From Dyella lutea (GTDB lineage: Bacteria; Pseudomonadota; Gammaproteobacteria; Xanthomonadales; Rhodanobacteraceae): a stretch of 64,000 nt of DNA. This document shows, piece by piece, positions 1-8,721 of this stretch. Positions within the stretch are counted from its first letter, which is position 1. Every line of letters starts with the position of its first letter. The DNA lies in the NCBI RefSeq assembly GCF_024158035.1, contig NZ_JAMZEK010000005.1, forward strand, positions 183,598 to 247,597, in the 5' to 3' direction. The notes beneath the pieces are model-generated. The model did no database searches, was not told the DNA's origin, and saw nothing but the letters and a program-made list of their open reading frames with translations. Both the position numbers and the translations under genes were made by a program.

Positions 1-376
1 CCGCGGCGTTTTGCTTCGGCAACTGCGCGATCGCCTCTTCGGCGGTCCGCACGGTGACGATGTCGAAGTGCTCCACCCAGTAGCCGGCCGGTGCCTCGGG
101 CACCACGTGCCAGTAGTCGCGCGGCTGCAGGAACACCAGCTTCGGCTTCGTGCCCGGCGTGTAGGCGATCCAGCTGCCCGGCGCGTCGGTCAGCGGCACC
201 CAGTGCTTGAACGGCGGATTCACCGCGTACGGATAGTGGTTGTCGTCGAGGAACTTTGTGCGCGGCTGTCCGGCGGCCACCAGCAGGTGATCGAAGCCGC
301 CGCGCGCGAGCGCCTGGTCGGCGCGCTCGCGCAGCGTGGCCAGATGACGGGCGTACAGGGGAGCGAGATCGGTCAT
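1..376 (-). CDS. pepQ: Xaa-Pro dipeptidase PepQ, N-terminal part (cut by window edge)
   Basis: Only the first 125 codons are inside the window; the gene runs off the left edge. The start is the ATG at 376-374. The visible N-terminus (MTDLAPLYARHLATLRERAD, then FLDDNHYPYAVNPPFKHWVP and a DYWHVVPEAPAGYWVEHFD stretch) matches the N-terminal creatinase/prolidase domain of PepQ, a cytosolic metallopeptidase that splits dipeptides with C-terminal proline. The metal-binding pita-bread domain lies outside the window, so activity cannot be judged. It may be transcribed separately from the PilZ gene at 498-851, which lies upstream on the same strand about 120 bp away. Confidence 0.85.
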   Translation of the reverse strand, partial: MTDLAPLYARHLATLRERADQALARGGFDHLLVAAGQPRTKFLDDNHYPYAVNPPFKHWVPLTDAPGSWIAYTPGTKPKLVFLQPRDYWHVVPEAPAGYWVEHFDIVTVRTAEEAIAQLPKQNAA

Positions 377-497
377 GGGGCGGGGTCCTTTCGACGGGGC
401 GCCGCGGACGTCGCGCGGTGCCGTGGGGACGCGCAGGGTACGCGTGGGCCTTCCATGATCGCAAAGCGCTGCCGGGTCATGCCACCCGGGAGCCGGT

Positions 498-851
498 TCA
501 GTGGGGCAGGGCCAGCCAGCGTTCGAGCGCGGCCGTGTCCTCCTTGCCGATGGCGATGATGCGGAAGCCGGCCCAGACCTGGCCGGAGGCGGCAGGGCGT
601 TCCTGCCACTGGGCCTGCACCCCGACCTCGATGTGCTGCGGCTGCGGGCCGAGTCCGTGCAGCGGCAGTTGCACCTGGTAGATCGCCTCGTCGCGCGGTG
701 CCTGCTGGCAGATCAGCAGCATGCCGCCGGCCGAGAGGTTGCCGAGAAAGCCCATCGGCTTGCCGGCGATCACATCGGTGACCACGGCGGTGAAATTGAC
801 GCGCTTGCGTTCGGCGCGGCGCTGCTCGCTGGACGGGAACGGAGGGTTCAT
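498..851 (-). CDS. PilZ domain protein
   Basis: This 117-residue protein is essentially one PilZ domain. Near the N-terminus it has an Arg-rich RRAERKRV stretch (the RxxxR part of the c-di-GMP motif), followed by NLSAGGMLL, a variant of the D/NxSxxG motif. PilZ domains bind cyclic-di-GMP and pass the signal to motility, pilus or polysaccharide machinery; binding here is inferred from the retained arginines and glycines. It lies 7 bp downstream of the DUF1631 gene on the same strand, so the two are probably co-transcribed. It is not the PilZ pilus-assembly protein itself as far as can be told from sequence alone. Confidence 0.85.
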   Translation of the reverse strand: MNPPFPSSEQRRAERKRVNFTAVVTDVIAGKPMGFLGNLSAGGMLLICQQAPRDEAIYQVQLPLHGLGPQPQHIEVGVQAQWQERPAASGQVWAGFRIIAIGKEDTAALERWLALPH

Positions 852-858
852 GGCGGCC

Positions 859-3249
859 TCAATATGCCGTCCGGCCGGGGCGGCCGTTCGGTGTGCGCAG
901 CAGGTTGCCGGTGAGCGAGTGCCAGGCGCGGTCCAGGAGCGATTCCTTCATCTCGCCCAGCTCGCGTACGCGGCCCTTGACGATCTCGTGCGCCAGCTGC
1001 GGCAGGCTGATGTCGTCGGTGCGGATGCCGCGACGATTCACGAACAGGGTCTGTCCGGACACCGGTGAGAACCAGGCCAGCTTGCGCTGGCTGGTCTTGC
1101 CGGTCTTGCGGTCGGTGAACTCGAACCAGCGGCCGAACGGGAGCAGGCGCAGCCGCTCCTGTGTCTCGATCTCGCGCGGATCCACCACAGGCTCGCGCCG
1201 CGCCGGTGGTCGTGTCGTCGGCTCCCTGCGCTCGCGCCCCGTCTTCGCCGGCGACTCCGCTGCCGCCGGCGTCGTCCCCGCCGTTGCCGCCGCCGCTGGC
1301 GGCGCGGTGGGGGCCGCCACGGGCGCCGCCGGCTGCTGGTGCTCACCGAGCCGCTGGTGCTGCTTCAGGCGCAGCGCCAGATCGGTGGTGCTCAGCGTCT
1401 CGCCTCCGGCCATCGGGGCCGGTGCGTCGCCCGGGTTCACCAGGCGCTGGGCCACCTGGATCGCTTCCTCGTGGTGCATGCCGATCTGCTGCAGGCCGGC
1501 CTCGACGTCCGCCTGCAGTTGCGCCCGGTCGACGACCGGCTTGCGCCCGAGCAACTGGTCGGTGATGAGCAACTGCGCGGCTACCGCGTCGCTGTCCTCG
1601 CCGTGGCGCAGGATGGTCAGCGCCAGTACGTCGGACCAGGCGCGATCGAGCAGGGCTCGCAGCAGGCCGCGCGGCGGGTCGTGGGCGAAGCGTTCGCCGA
1701 TCAGCTTCGCTGCCCGCTGGCGCGCCTGGTCGAGCCGCTCGCGTCCCTGCATCGCCTCGATGTGGCGTCGTTCGGTCGCCTGCGCCTTGCGCGTGAGCAG
1801 TGTGAGGTGCTGCTGGATGTCGGCCAGCAGTGCCGTGTACAGCCCCGCGCTGGGCGGCTCGCGATTGGCGCGTTCCACCAGCTGTTCGAGCTTGGCACGC
1901 AGATGTCGGTCGGCATCGCTGCCGGAATCGTCCAGCCAGTCGTTGGCCACTTCGGTGACGGTGCCCAGCAACTGGCGGGCGGGGTGCTCCTTCTGGTCGA
2001 AGAAGTTGCGGTCGCTGACCGCCATGCGCAGCACCGGCAACTGCAGGCCGCCGAGCAGCGCGTGCGTGCCTTCGCTGTGCTGGGTCTGCTGCGACAGTTG
2101 CTCGAACAGCATCGAGACCAGCTCGACCGTGTCCCCTTGCTCGGCACTCAGGCCCGTGCGGGGCGCGTCCACGGGTTTGTCCGCGTTGAGCTGAGTCAGC
2201 AGCTCCTCGCGCAGCAGCTGCGCGCTGCGCAGTTCGCGGGTGGCCTTGTCGGCGACCAGGGAGAGATGCTTCTGCAGCGCGGACAGGGCGGTCTGCAGCT
2301 CCTCCGGCGTGGCCGCTTCGACCGGCTCGCCGCCATAGGCGGCCGGGCTGCGCCGACGTCGCGCGAGGAGTTCGCGCAGGCTATCGAGCACCGCGATCGG
2401 CTCGTCCGCATGGGCGTGATCGGACGATGCGCCTGCGACGATGTTCGACCCGGGGGCTGTTGCTGCCGGCGCGGCGGCCGACGGCGTGCCGGCGATTCCG
2501 GCTGCTCCGACGCTGCGGGCCGGGGCGGCGGCGGGACGCACCAACGGGTAGGGACGCAGGAGCGGCAGGATGCCCTCCTTTTCCAGCATGGCGTTGAGCG
2601 CACCGTAGAACCCGGACAATTCCGGCAGCAGCGCCGTCTCCAGGCAGCGCAACAGCAACAGGTCGTGTTCGACCGGCAGCTCGATGGCCGCGGTGGCGCT
2701 GCGCAGCGCGCGCGCCAGGGTCAGCGGTCCCACGGGGATGGCGCCGCCCTCCAGCGGCGGCGCAGCGACCAGCACGGCAAGCCGGTAGCCCAGTTCGTAC
2801 AGGGCACCGCCGCCCCGGGCTTCACCGCGGGAGGCCAGCTTGTCGAGCGCGACCGTCATCTCGTGCTCGGTGGTGTCCACCAGGCTCAGCTGCAGCAGCC
2901 TGGGTTCGTCCGTGGCGCTGGGCCCGGTAACGGGGCCGAGCTTCTGGAAGGCTTCGCCAATGCGTGCGAGGAAGCGGGCCTCGAGCGCACCGCGTTCGGC
3001 CATGACGCGCTGGCGCACGTTGAAATGGCGCTGCTGGTCGAACGGATCGCGGGCACTTTCGGACAGGGCGAACAGCTGGCGCTCGAGTTCGTCGAGGCAG
3101 GCCCGCACCGGCTGCTTGAGCCAGTCGGTGCTCATCGTCTGGCAGCGTTCGATCAGGCGACGCGCGCGCCCCGACCACTGGTCGCTCGGTCGCCCGTGAC
3201 CGCCGCCTTGCGGCGACGGCTGGCCTGGCTCATGCGGTTCTACATCCAT
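859..3249 (-). CDS. DUF1631 family protein
   Basis: A 796-residue, mainly helical cytosolic protein with no signal peptide or membrane segment. Length, composition and the C-terminal block (LRLLPFGRWFEFTDRKTGK, then LAWFSPVSGQTLFVNRRG) match the DUF1631 family found in Pseudomonas and Xanthomonas relatives. The C-terminal part resembles a PilZ-like beta domain, which fits the family's association with c-di-GMP signalling, but no biochemical role is firmly assigned. A low-complexity Ala/Pro/Thr linker (about residues 615-680) separates the N-terminal helical part from that domain. It lies directly upstream of the PilZ gene. The start at 3249 gives a disordered N-terminal tail; an internal start near the MSTDWL residues is also possible. 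Confidence 0.8.
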   Translation of the reverse strand: MDVEPHEPGQPSPQGGGHGRPSDQWSGRARRLIERCQTMSTDWLKQPVRACLDELERQLFALSESARDPFDQQRHFNVRQRVMAERGALEARFLARIGEAFQKLGPVTGPSATDEPRLLQLSLVDTTEHEMTVALDKLASRGEARGGGALYELGYRLAVLVAAPPLEGGAIPVGPLTLARALRSATAAIELPVEHDLLLLRCLETALLPELSGFYGALNAMLEKEGILPLLRPYPLVRPAAAPARSVGAAGIAGTPSAAAPAATAPGSNIVAGASSDHAHADEPIAVLDSLRELLARRRRSPAAYGGEPVEAATPEELQTALSALQKHLSLVADKATRELRSAQLLREELLTQLNADKPVDAPRTGLSAEQGDTVELVSMLFEQLSQQTQHSEGTHALLGGLQLPVLRMAVSDRNFFDQKEHPARQLLGTVTEVANDWLDDSGSDADRHLRAKLEQLVERANREPPSAGLYTALLADIQQHLTLLTRKAQATERRHIEAMQGRERLDQARQRAAKLIGERFAHDPPRGLLRALLDRAWSDVLALTILRHGEDSDAVAAQLLITDQLLGRKPVVDRAQLQADVEAGLQQIGMHHEEAIQVAQRLVNPGDAPAPMAGGETLSTTDLALRLKQHQRLGEHQQPAAPVAAPTAPPAAAATAGTTPAAAESPAKTGRERREPTTRPPARREPVVDPREIETQERLRLLPFGRWFEFTDRKTGKTSQRKLAWFSPVSGQTLFVNRRGIRTDDISLPQLAHEIVKGRVRELGEMKESLLDRAWHSLTGNLLRTPNGRPGRTAY

Positions 3250-3400
3250 GGCTGACCTTGAGAACTCCCCCCGGGGCGACGAGTCTATGCCGGATACGTC
3301 GGTTACGTCACGATCCTGGAGGTCGGCGGAAGGCAGCGTGTCGCAACCCCCTTATCGTAGGCCCACGACAACGGCGTGGACGGAGGGGCGGTAGCAACCG

Positions 3401-4303
3401 GTGGAGCAGCAGATCGACATCGCGACGATCGACGCACCGTGCTGGGGCACGGTCGGCGCCGGGCGCTGCCGGGGTGGGCGACCCAGCCAGCAGGACGACC
3501 TGGTGTGCCTGCACGATCCGCTCTCCTCCACCTGGCTGCTGGTATTGGCCGACGGCATGGGCGGGGAGGGTGCCGGCGAGCTGGCTTCGGCGGGGGTGAT
3601 CGCCGCCGCGAAGTCGCTCTGGACGCGGAGTGACTGGCGCAACCTGCCCGGCGCCGTGTTCCTCGAGCAGTTCTGCCAGGACGCGCATCTCGAATTGCTG
3701 CGACGTGGGGCGTCGCTGGCCAATGCCTCGCCCCGCGCGACCGTCGTGGCGCTGCTTCTGAAGGGCCGACACGCCTTCTGGGCCCATGTCGGCGACAGTC
3801 GCCTCTACCGTATCGAGCACCACCGCGTCGTGGGCTGCACGGAGGACCACAGTCTGGTGCAGGAGCGCGTCCGGCGCGGCGAACTGGCCGCCGACCAGGC
3901 GGGCAGCGCGCCGGACCAGCATCAGTTGCTGCGGGGGCTGGGCGGAGCGCGTCGGCCGGAGGTCGAGCACGGCTACGCGCCGCGGCGGCGTGACCAGCGC
4001 TTCGCCCTGTGCAGCGATGGCGTGTGGGCGCATCTGTCCGGACCGGAGCTGGCCGCGTTCACCGACTATGCCGACCCATCGCTCGCCGTGCGCGAGGCGC
4101 TCTCGCTGGTGCTGCGCCGGGGAGGGGGAGAAGGCGACAATGCCGCCCTCATCCTGGTCCGTGCGGAGCCGGCCCCTTTTCACCTGCTCGCGTCGATGCG
4201 GCGCGCATGGTCCAGGGTCCTTGGCAGGTTCGCCGTCCCCGGGCATACCCGTGCCCCATCTTCCGGTCGACAGGTTTCGTTGCATGACTCTGAGCCACGT
4301 TGA
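3401..4303 (+). CDS. PP2C-family Ser/Thr protein phosphatase
   Basis: This 300-residue protein carries the PP2C/PPM signatures in order: QQDD near residue 31, ADGMGGEGAG at 50-59 (metal-binding Asp51), AHVGDSRLYRI, DHSLVQERVRRGEL, LCSDGVWAHLS and GDNAALILV. It should remove phosphate from Ser/Thr residues in the cytosol in a Mn/Mg-dependent way; its likely partner is the Hanks kinase at 5187-6899. The start is GTG at 3401 with a GGAGGGG ribosome site about 12 bp upstream, a long spacing. The last 20 bp overlap the next gene, so translation is probably coupled. It is divergent from the DUF1631 gene across about 150 bp. Confidence 0.9.
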   Translation: MEQQIDIATIDAPCWGTVGAGRCRGGRPSQQDDLVCLHDPLSSTWLLVLADGMGGEGAGELASAGVIAAAKSLWTRSDWRNLPGAVFLEQFCQDAHLELLRRGASLANASPRATVVALLLKGRHAFWAHVGDSRLYRIEHHRVVGCTEDHSLVQERVRRGELAADQAGSAPDQHQLLRGLGGARRPEVEHGYAPRRRDQRFALCSDGVWAHLSGPELAAFTDYADPSLAVREALSLVLRRGGGEGDNAALILVRAEPAPFHLLASMRRAWSRVLGRFAVPGHTRAPSSGRQVSLHDSEPR

Positions 4304-5180
4304 TTCTTCCACCCGTCATGTGCCTGGTTCGGCCCGGCGCCTGGTCTGGCTGCCCATGCTGCTGGCCCTCGGCGGCTGTGCCCAGCTGCAGGGCCTGTTG
4401 CATCCGCCGCCGAAGGTCGCGCCGGCCCCGGCTGCACCGCCTCCGGCACCCGTGGCGGCCCCGGCTCCCCCGCCGGTCGAGCTGCATCCGTTGGCCTGGA
4501 TCGTCAACCGGCAGCTGCAGCGTGGTCACTACGAGGAGGGCGAGCGCTACCTCCGCCGCTACCTCGAGGCTCATCCCGATGACCGCGCCGCCGAGGATCT
4601 GCTGCACCAGCTCACCGACGATCCGCGCGAACGGCTCGGTCCACCGGCGCAGGTCCACGAGGTGCAGGCGGGAGAGTCGTTCAGCACCCTGGCCAGGCGC
4701 TATCTCGGCGACGGCCGCCAGTTCCTGATCCTGGCCCGCTACAACGGATCGGACGACCCGTCCCGCCTGTGGGTGGGGCAGAAGGTGAAGTTGCCGAAGA
4801 GCCGACGGGTCGCGGCGCGATCGCCCGCTCCGGCCGTGGCTGAAGCGTCGTCCGGTTCGGCTGCCGCCCGGTCACAGGCGTTGCAGCGCGAGAGCCTGTC
4901 GTTGCTGCGTGCCGGTCGGGAGACCCAGGCGCTGGCGAAACTGGACGATGCGCTGAAGGAAGACCCGGGCCTGGCTTCGGATCGGGGGGCTGCCGACGCG
5001 CTGCGCCAGCAGTTGGTGTCCACCTGCCACGAACGGGCCATCGTGCTGTATCGCGACCAGAAGCTGACGCCGGCGATCGCCCTGTGGGACCGCGTGCTGG
5101 CGATCGAGCCGGGCTACGAGCCGGCGATCGCCTACCGTGCGCGGGCGCTGGAGCTGCAGCGCCGCCTCAAGCAGCTCTGA
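4284..5180 (+). CDS. LysM-domain lipoprotein with TPR-like tail
   Basis: The ATG at 4284 lies inside the phosphatase gene and gives a 298-residue protein with a type II signal peptide: basic residues, a hydrophobic run and the lipobox LGGC (Cys32). A Pro/Ala-rich linker follows, then a helical repeat region (about 70-115), a LysM domain (about 120-170, starting HEVQAGESFSTLARRYLG) that should bind peptidoglycan, another linker, and a TPR-like C-terminus (SLSLLRAGRETQALAKLDDAL onward). It is probably an envelope lipoprotein tethered to the cell wall. The overlap with the phosphatase gene suggests it belongs to the same signalling module, perhaps as an envelope substrate or sensor; that is inference. 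Confidence 0.85.
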   Translation: MTLSHVDSSTRHVPGSARRLVWLPMLLALGGCAQLQGLLHPPPKVAPAPAAPPPAPVAAPAPPPVELHPLAWIVNRQLQRGHYEEGERYLRRYLEAHPDDRAAEDLLHQLTDDPRERLGPPAQVHEVQAGESFSTLARRYLGDGRQFLILARYNGSDDPSRLWVGQKVKLPKSRRVAARSPAPAVAEASSGSAAARSQALQRESLSLLRAGRETQALAKLDDALKEDPGLASDRGAADALRQQLVSTCHERAIVLYRDQKLTPAIALWDRVLAIEPGYEPAIAYRARALELQRRLKQL

Positions 5181-5186
5181 ACGGGA

Positions 5187-6899
5187 TTACTCGCCCAGGG
5201 ACGGGCGGGTGCGGGTGGTTGGTGGCCGATGACCGCCTTCCAGCGAGGCCACCGCTCCAGGCAATCGCTGCGTGCGCGTGGCCAGGGGCCGTCGCTGGCG
5301 GGACTGCAGCGCACCGGCCATCAGGTTGAAGGCGGCGAACAGGCGTCCCAGCTCGTCCTGTCGCACCAGCCGGATGCGATAACGCAGATCGCCACGCGCC
5401 ACCCGCAGCATGGCGTCGCCGATCAGGGCGAGCGGACCGAGCAGGCGACGGAACAGGACATAGGCGGCGAACAGCACCGCGACCAGGGTGACACCCAGTA
5501 CGGTCGCGATCACCCCGAGGGTGGTCCTCTGCGCGGCACGCAGCGGCGTGCGGCTGATCCCCAGCCGCAGGGTGCCGACGTTGGCCGCCTGGTACTGGAT
5601 CGGTGCGTTGAACAGCAGCAGGCCGTCGCCGCCCCCTCGGTCTTCGCGGTAGCTGTCGATGTCGCCGCGGCGTGCCAGCGGCGTCGCGGGAAGCGCCGGC
5701 AGGCCTTGCCCCACCTCCTGCGGCTGTGTGCTGGCCACCACCTGGCCGTCGCGGTCGGCGATCGCCAGGTAGCGGATCTGGTGGTTGCGGGCCATGTCCT
5801 CGACCAGCGCCCGGGTGGCGGCATGGTCACCCAGCAGCAGGTCTTCGGCAGACTCGCTGGCGACCATGCGACCGAGCGAGCTGCCGAAATCCAGCGCCAG
5901 CCCGCTCACCGCGCGGCCCTGCATGGCGTAGATCGCGATCATGCCGACCAGCAGCACCAGGCTGAGCGTGACACCGAGCAGGGCAGACCAGCGCAGCCGC
6001 AGCGACACGATGCGCCCCACCAGTGGCTGCTCGTGCAGACGCTCGTACTCGCGCTTGGCCAGTTGCAGGTCCGCCACCACCTCGCTGCCGCGCTGATAGC
6101 GGGTGGCCGCGTCCGGCGCCAGCAGGGTGTGCACGATGTCGATCAGGATCGACGGCGCCGCCACGTCCATCGGCTCCAGCGGCGGCAGTGGCGACTGCTG
6201 GCGTTCCTCGATCAGGCGCAGCACGTCCTCGGTTTCGCTCCAGGGCAGGCGCCCGGCCAGCAGCCAGTAAAGCACCACGCCGAGCGAGTACAGGTCGCTG
6301 CGGGCGTCGGTCGGCTCGCCGCGCAGGTGCTCCGGCGCCATGTAGGCCGGGGTGCCGCCGACCTCGGTGCGCGGGCCGCCGCTGTTGCGCTGCGCGCCGC
6401 GCCGCTCGGCGATGCCGAAGTCGGCGATCTTGGCGTGGCGCCAGCCGTCGGCCAGCATGATGTTTTCCGGCTTGATGTCGTGGTGCACCACGCCGTGGGC
6501 GTGGGCGTAGTCCAGCGCCGAGGCCATCTGGATTGCCAGTTCGATCACGGTCGGCAACGGTGGCAGGCCGTCCTTCGCAGCCCGGCTGGCCAGGGTGTCG
6601 CCGGACAGCCGCTCCATCGCGATGTAGGGGCGGCCGTCGTCGGTCTGGCCGGCATCGAACAGGGTGACGATGTGCGGATGGCTCAGGTGGCCGGCCGCAC
6701 GTGCCTCGACCAGGAAGCGGCGCCGGTAGCCCTCGTCCGCCGCCACGCCCGCATGCAGGCACTTGATCGCCACTTCGCGTTCGATCTGCGGATCGTAGCC
6801 GGCATAGACCACCGCCATCGCGCCCGTGCCGAGCACGCCCTCGATGCGGTAGCGGCCCAGCATCTTCGGCCGCTGCGGATCGCGGACGGCCGAGAGCAT
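5187..6899 (-). CDS. Transmembrane Hanks-type Ser/Thr kinase with periplasmic sensor and C-terminal HAMP
   Basis: 570 residues. The kinase domain (about 15-285) is complete: GTGAMAVV glycine loop (24-31), Lys46, Glu65, HHDIKPEN catalytic loop (Asp141), DFG (160-162) and APE (188-190). Arg is missing before the catalytic Asp (HHD instead of HRD), so it is a non-RD kinase and may not need activation-loop phosphorylation. A transmembrane helix (about 305-325), a periplasmic sensor of about 130 residues, a second helix (about 455-477) and a HAMP domain (about 480-532) follow, with only a short basic tail after the HAMP. The start ATG overlaps the FHA gene stop by one base (TGATG), so the two are translationally coupled. 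It is convergent with the LysM lipoprotein gene, 6 bp away. Confidence 0.92.
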   Translation of the reverse strand: MLSAVRDPQRPKMLGRYRIEGVLGTGAMAVVYAGYDPQIEREVAIKCLHAGVAADEGYRRRFLVEARAAGHLSHPHIVTLFDAGQTDDGRPYIAMERLSGDTLASRAAKDGLPPLPTVIELAIQMASALDYAHAHGVVHHDIKPENIMLADGWRHAKIADFGIAERRGAQRNSGGPRTEVGGTPAYMAPEHLRGEPTDARSDLYSLGVVLYWLLAGRLPWSETEDVLRLIEERQQSPLPPLEPMDVAAPSILIDIVHTLLAPDAATRYQRGSEVVADLQLAKREYERLHEQPLVGRIVSLRLRWSALLGVTLSLVLLVGMIAIYAMQGRAVSGLALDFGSSLGRMVASESAEDLLLGDHAATRALVEDMARNHQIRYLAIADRDGQVVASTQPQEVGQGLPALPATPLARRGDIDSYREDRGGGDGLLLFNAPIQYQAANVGTLRLGISRTPLRAAQRTTLGVIATVLGVTLVAVLFAAYVLFRRLLGPLALIGDAMLRVARGDLRYRIRLVRQDELGRLFAAFNLMAGALQSRQRRPLATRTQRLPGAVASLEGGHRPPTTRTRPSLGE

Positions 6900-7408
6900 C
6901 AGTGCAGCCACCAGGCCAGAGCGCCGATGCCGGCAAGAAGCAGAGCCACGCCGGCGATCCAGGCCGTGCGGCCGAACCGGCCGACCCCGCGCTCGCGGGT
7001 CAGGAATACGAATTCCGCCTGGCCGAGGCGGATGCGGTCGCCATGGCGCAGGATCGCCTCGTGCACGCGGCGGCCGTTGACGAACACGCCGTTGGTCGAC
7101 AGCGTATTCATGATCACGTAGTGGCCTTGCTGGTTGATCAGCCAGGCGTGCGAGGCCGAGACGCTGGGGTCGTCCAGCACGATGTCGTTGTCGCTGCGTC
7201 GACCGATGGTCTGCTTGCCGGTGCGCAGCGGGAAGCGCAGCTTGTCGAAGCCCGGCCCGCGTCCGGCCAGCACCGGCTGGGCCACGCTGGCGCGCTCCTC
7301 CACCGGTGGCGAGAAGGCGACCGCGTACTCGCGCAGTTCCTCGGCGGTGAACAGGCGGGTGCCTTGCGTGCCGGAGAGACGGCCATGGGTGGGAGCGGGT
7401 CCGTTCAT
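6899..7408 (-). CDS. FHA-domain membrane protein
   Basis: 169 residues from the ATG at 7408. The FHA domain (about 55-135) holds the phosphothreonine-binding core TIGRRSDNDIV and SVSASHAWL, then NGVFVNGRRV. A single C-terminal transmembrane helix (about 148-166) anchors it with the FHA domain in the cytosol. FHA domains bind phospho-Thr, and the gene is coupled to the kinase gene by a 1-bp stop/start overlap, so the likely job is to recognise the phosphorylated kinase or its substrate at the membrane. An upstream in-frame extension to 7579 exists but lacks FHA-like sequence and was not used. Confidence 0.9.
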   Translation of the reverse strand: MNGPAPTHGRLSGTQGTRLFTAEELREYAVAFSPPVEERASVAQPVLAGRGPGFDKLRFPLRTGKQTIGRRSDNDIVLDDPSVSASHAWLINQQGHYVIMNTLSTNGVFVNGRRVHEAILRHGDRIRLGQAEFVFLTRERGVGRFGRTAWIAGVALLLAGIGALAWWLH

Positions 7409-7553
7409 GCGTGGAAGAGCGCCTTGCGTGGGTGAAAGGAGGCTTCCTGCCGGTGTGCGTCGTCGGTGCCGTCCTGTGACGGATCCTTGAAGTGGAACTT
7501 GAGCAAGTTGCGCGAAGTGCCGGCGTGACGGGCGGCACAGTCCTGACAGTCGG

Positions 7554-8720
7554 TCAGGATAGGAAGGCGCCGATGGCATCGTTGAGGAAGCGCTGGCCCA
7601 GCGGCGTGGTGGCGAGCCGGGCCGGATCGTCGATCAGCCAGCCGCGCCTGCGGGCGTCTGCGAGGGGGACGGCAATGCGCTCGGGCTGCAGGCCGGTGAA
7701 GGCGGTGAATTCGTCCATCGGTACGCCATCGATCAGGCGCAGCGCGTTGAGCATGTATTCGAACGGCAGTTCGTCGGCGTCGACGGCCTGGTCGCCGCCA
7801 ATGCGGGCCGGGCCCCCGGCCGCTTCCAGATAGGTGCGGGGCAGCCGCTGCTTCCAGCGTCGGTGGACCTGTCCGGCGGCTGCATCGGTGAGCTTGCCGT
7901 GCGCGCCGGCACCGATGCCCAGGTAGTCGCCGAAGCGCCAGTAGTTGAGGTTGTGCGTGCAGCGCCGGTCGGGCCGCGCATAGGCGGAGATCTCGTACTG
8001 GCGGTAGCCGGCGTCGGCGAGTGCGGCCTCGCAGGCTTCCTGCATCGCCCATGCGTGATCGTCGTCCGGCAGTGGCGGCGGGTTGGCGGCGAACGCGGTG
8101 TTCGGCTCCAGCGTGAGCTGGTAATGCGAGAGGTGCGTGGGCGCGAGCGCCACGGCGCGCGCCACGTCGGCCAGGGCGTCGTCCAGCGTCTGCTCGGGCA
8201 ACGCGTACATCAGGTCGAGGTTGATGTTGGCGTAGCCGGCATCCTGCGCGGACTTCACCGCGGCCTCGGCCTCGGCGGCCGAATGGATGCGGCCGAGCCG
8301 CTTGAGCTTGTCGTCGTCGAAGCTCTGGATGCCGAAGGACAGCCGGTTGACCCCGGCGGCGAGGTAGCCGTCGAAGCGGCCGTGCTCGACGGTGCCGGGG
8401 TTGGTCTCCAGCGTGATCTCGGCCTCGTCGACGAACGGCAGTCGCACGCGGGCGCCATCGAGGAAGCGGGCAATGAGCTTAGGCGCGAACAGGCTGGGCG
8501 TGCCGCCGCCGAAGAACACGCTGACGATCGGGCGCCCGTGCAGCGCGGCGCCGAAGTCGGCCAGGTCGGCGTCGAGGTCGGCCAGCAGCACGTCGATGTA
8601 GTCGGCGTAGGGCGGCGGCGCGTCGCGCAGGCCGTGCGAGTTGAAATCGCAGTACGGGCACTTCTTCACGCACCACGGCATGTGCACGTACAGCGACAGC
8701 GGCGGCGCGATCAGGGCCAT
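7554..8720 (-). CDS. hemW: Radical SAM heme chaperone HemW
   Basis: 388 residues. The radical SAM cluster motif CVKKCPYC (Cys17, Cys21, Cys24) is followed by FFGGGTPSL and TLETNPGTVE, as in the HemN/HemW family. HemW lacks the oxidase function of HemN and delivers heme to target proteins such as respiratory enzymes. The CxxxCxxC spacing without the extra HemN cysteine context, the length near 380 and the rdgB-hemW gene order all support HemW rather than HemN. The start is ATG at 8720, 1 bp from the rdgB stop, so rph-rdgB-hemW form one operon. An inverted repeat (7541-7547 with 7553-7559) overlaps the stop but has no T tract. Confidence 0.93.
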   Translation of the reverse strand: MALIAPPLSLYVHMPWCVKKCPYCDFNSHGLRDAPPPYADYIDVLLADLDADLADFGAALHGRPIVSVFFGGGTPSLFAPKLIARFLDGARVRLPFVDEAEITLETNPGTVEHGRFDGYLAAGVNRLSFGIQSFDDDKLKRLGRIHSAAEAEAAVKSAQDAGYANINLDLMYALPEQTLDDALADVARAVALAPTHLSHYQLTLEPNTAFAANPPPLPDDDHAWAMQEACEAALADAGYRQYEISAYARPDRRCTHNLNYWRFGDYLGIGAGAHGKLTDAAAGQVHRRWKQRLPRTYLEAAGGPARIGGDQAVDADELPFEYMLNALRLIDGVPMDEFTAFTGLQPERIAVPLADARRRGWLIDDPARLATTPLGQRFLNDAIGAFLS

Positions 8721-8721
8721 G

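Noticed and set aside
1339..3255. Long open frame (638 codons) on the plus strand across the DUF1631 gene
   Set aside because: It is the antisense of a convincing family protein, is low in complexity (Gln/Arg/Gly-rich) and shows no domain. High GC makes such shadows common.
5229..7121. 630-codon plus-strand frame over the kinase and FHA genes
   Set aside because: Antisense shadow; the minus strand carries complete kinase, HAMP and FHA motifs.
6900..7538. N-terminal extension of the kinase frame through the FHA gene
   Set aside because: The 213 extra residues are Arg/Pro-rich and out of frame with the FHA protein; the kinase start at 6899 is coupled to the FHA stop.
7541..7559. Inverted repeat TCCTGAC-N5-GTCAGGA at the end of hemW
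   Set aside because: Only 7 bp, overlaps the stop codon and lacks a T run; too weak to call a terminator or operator.
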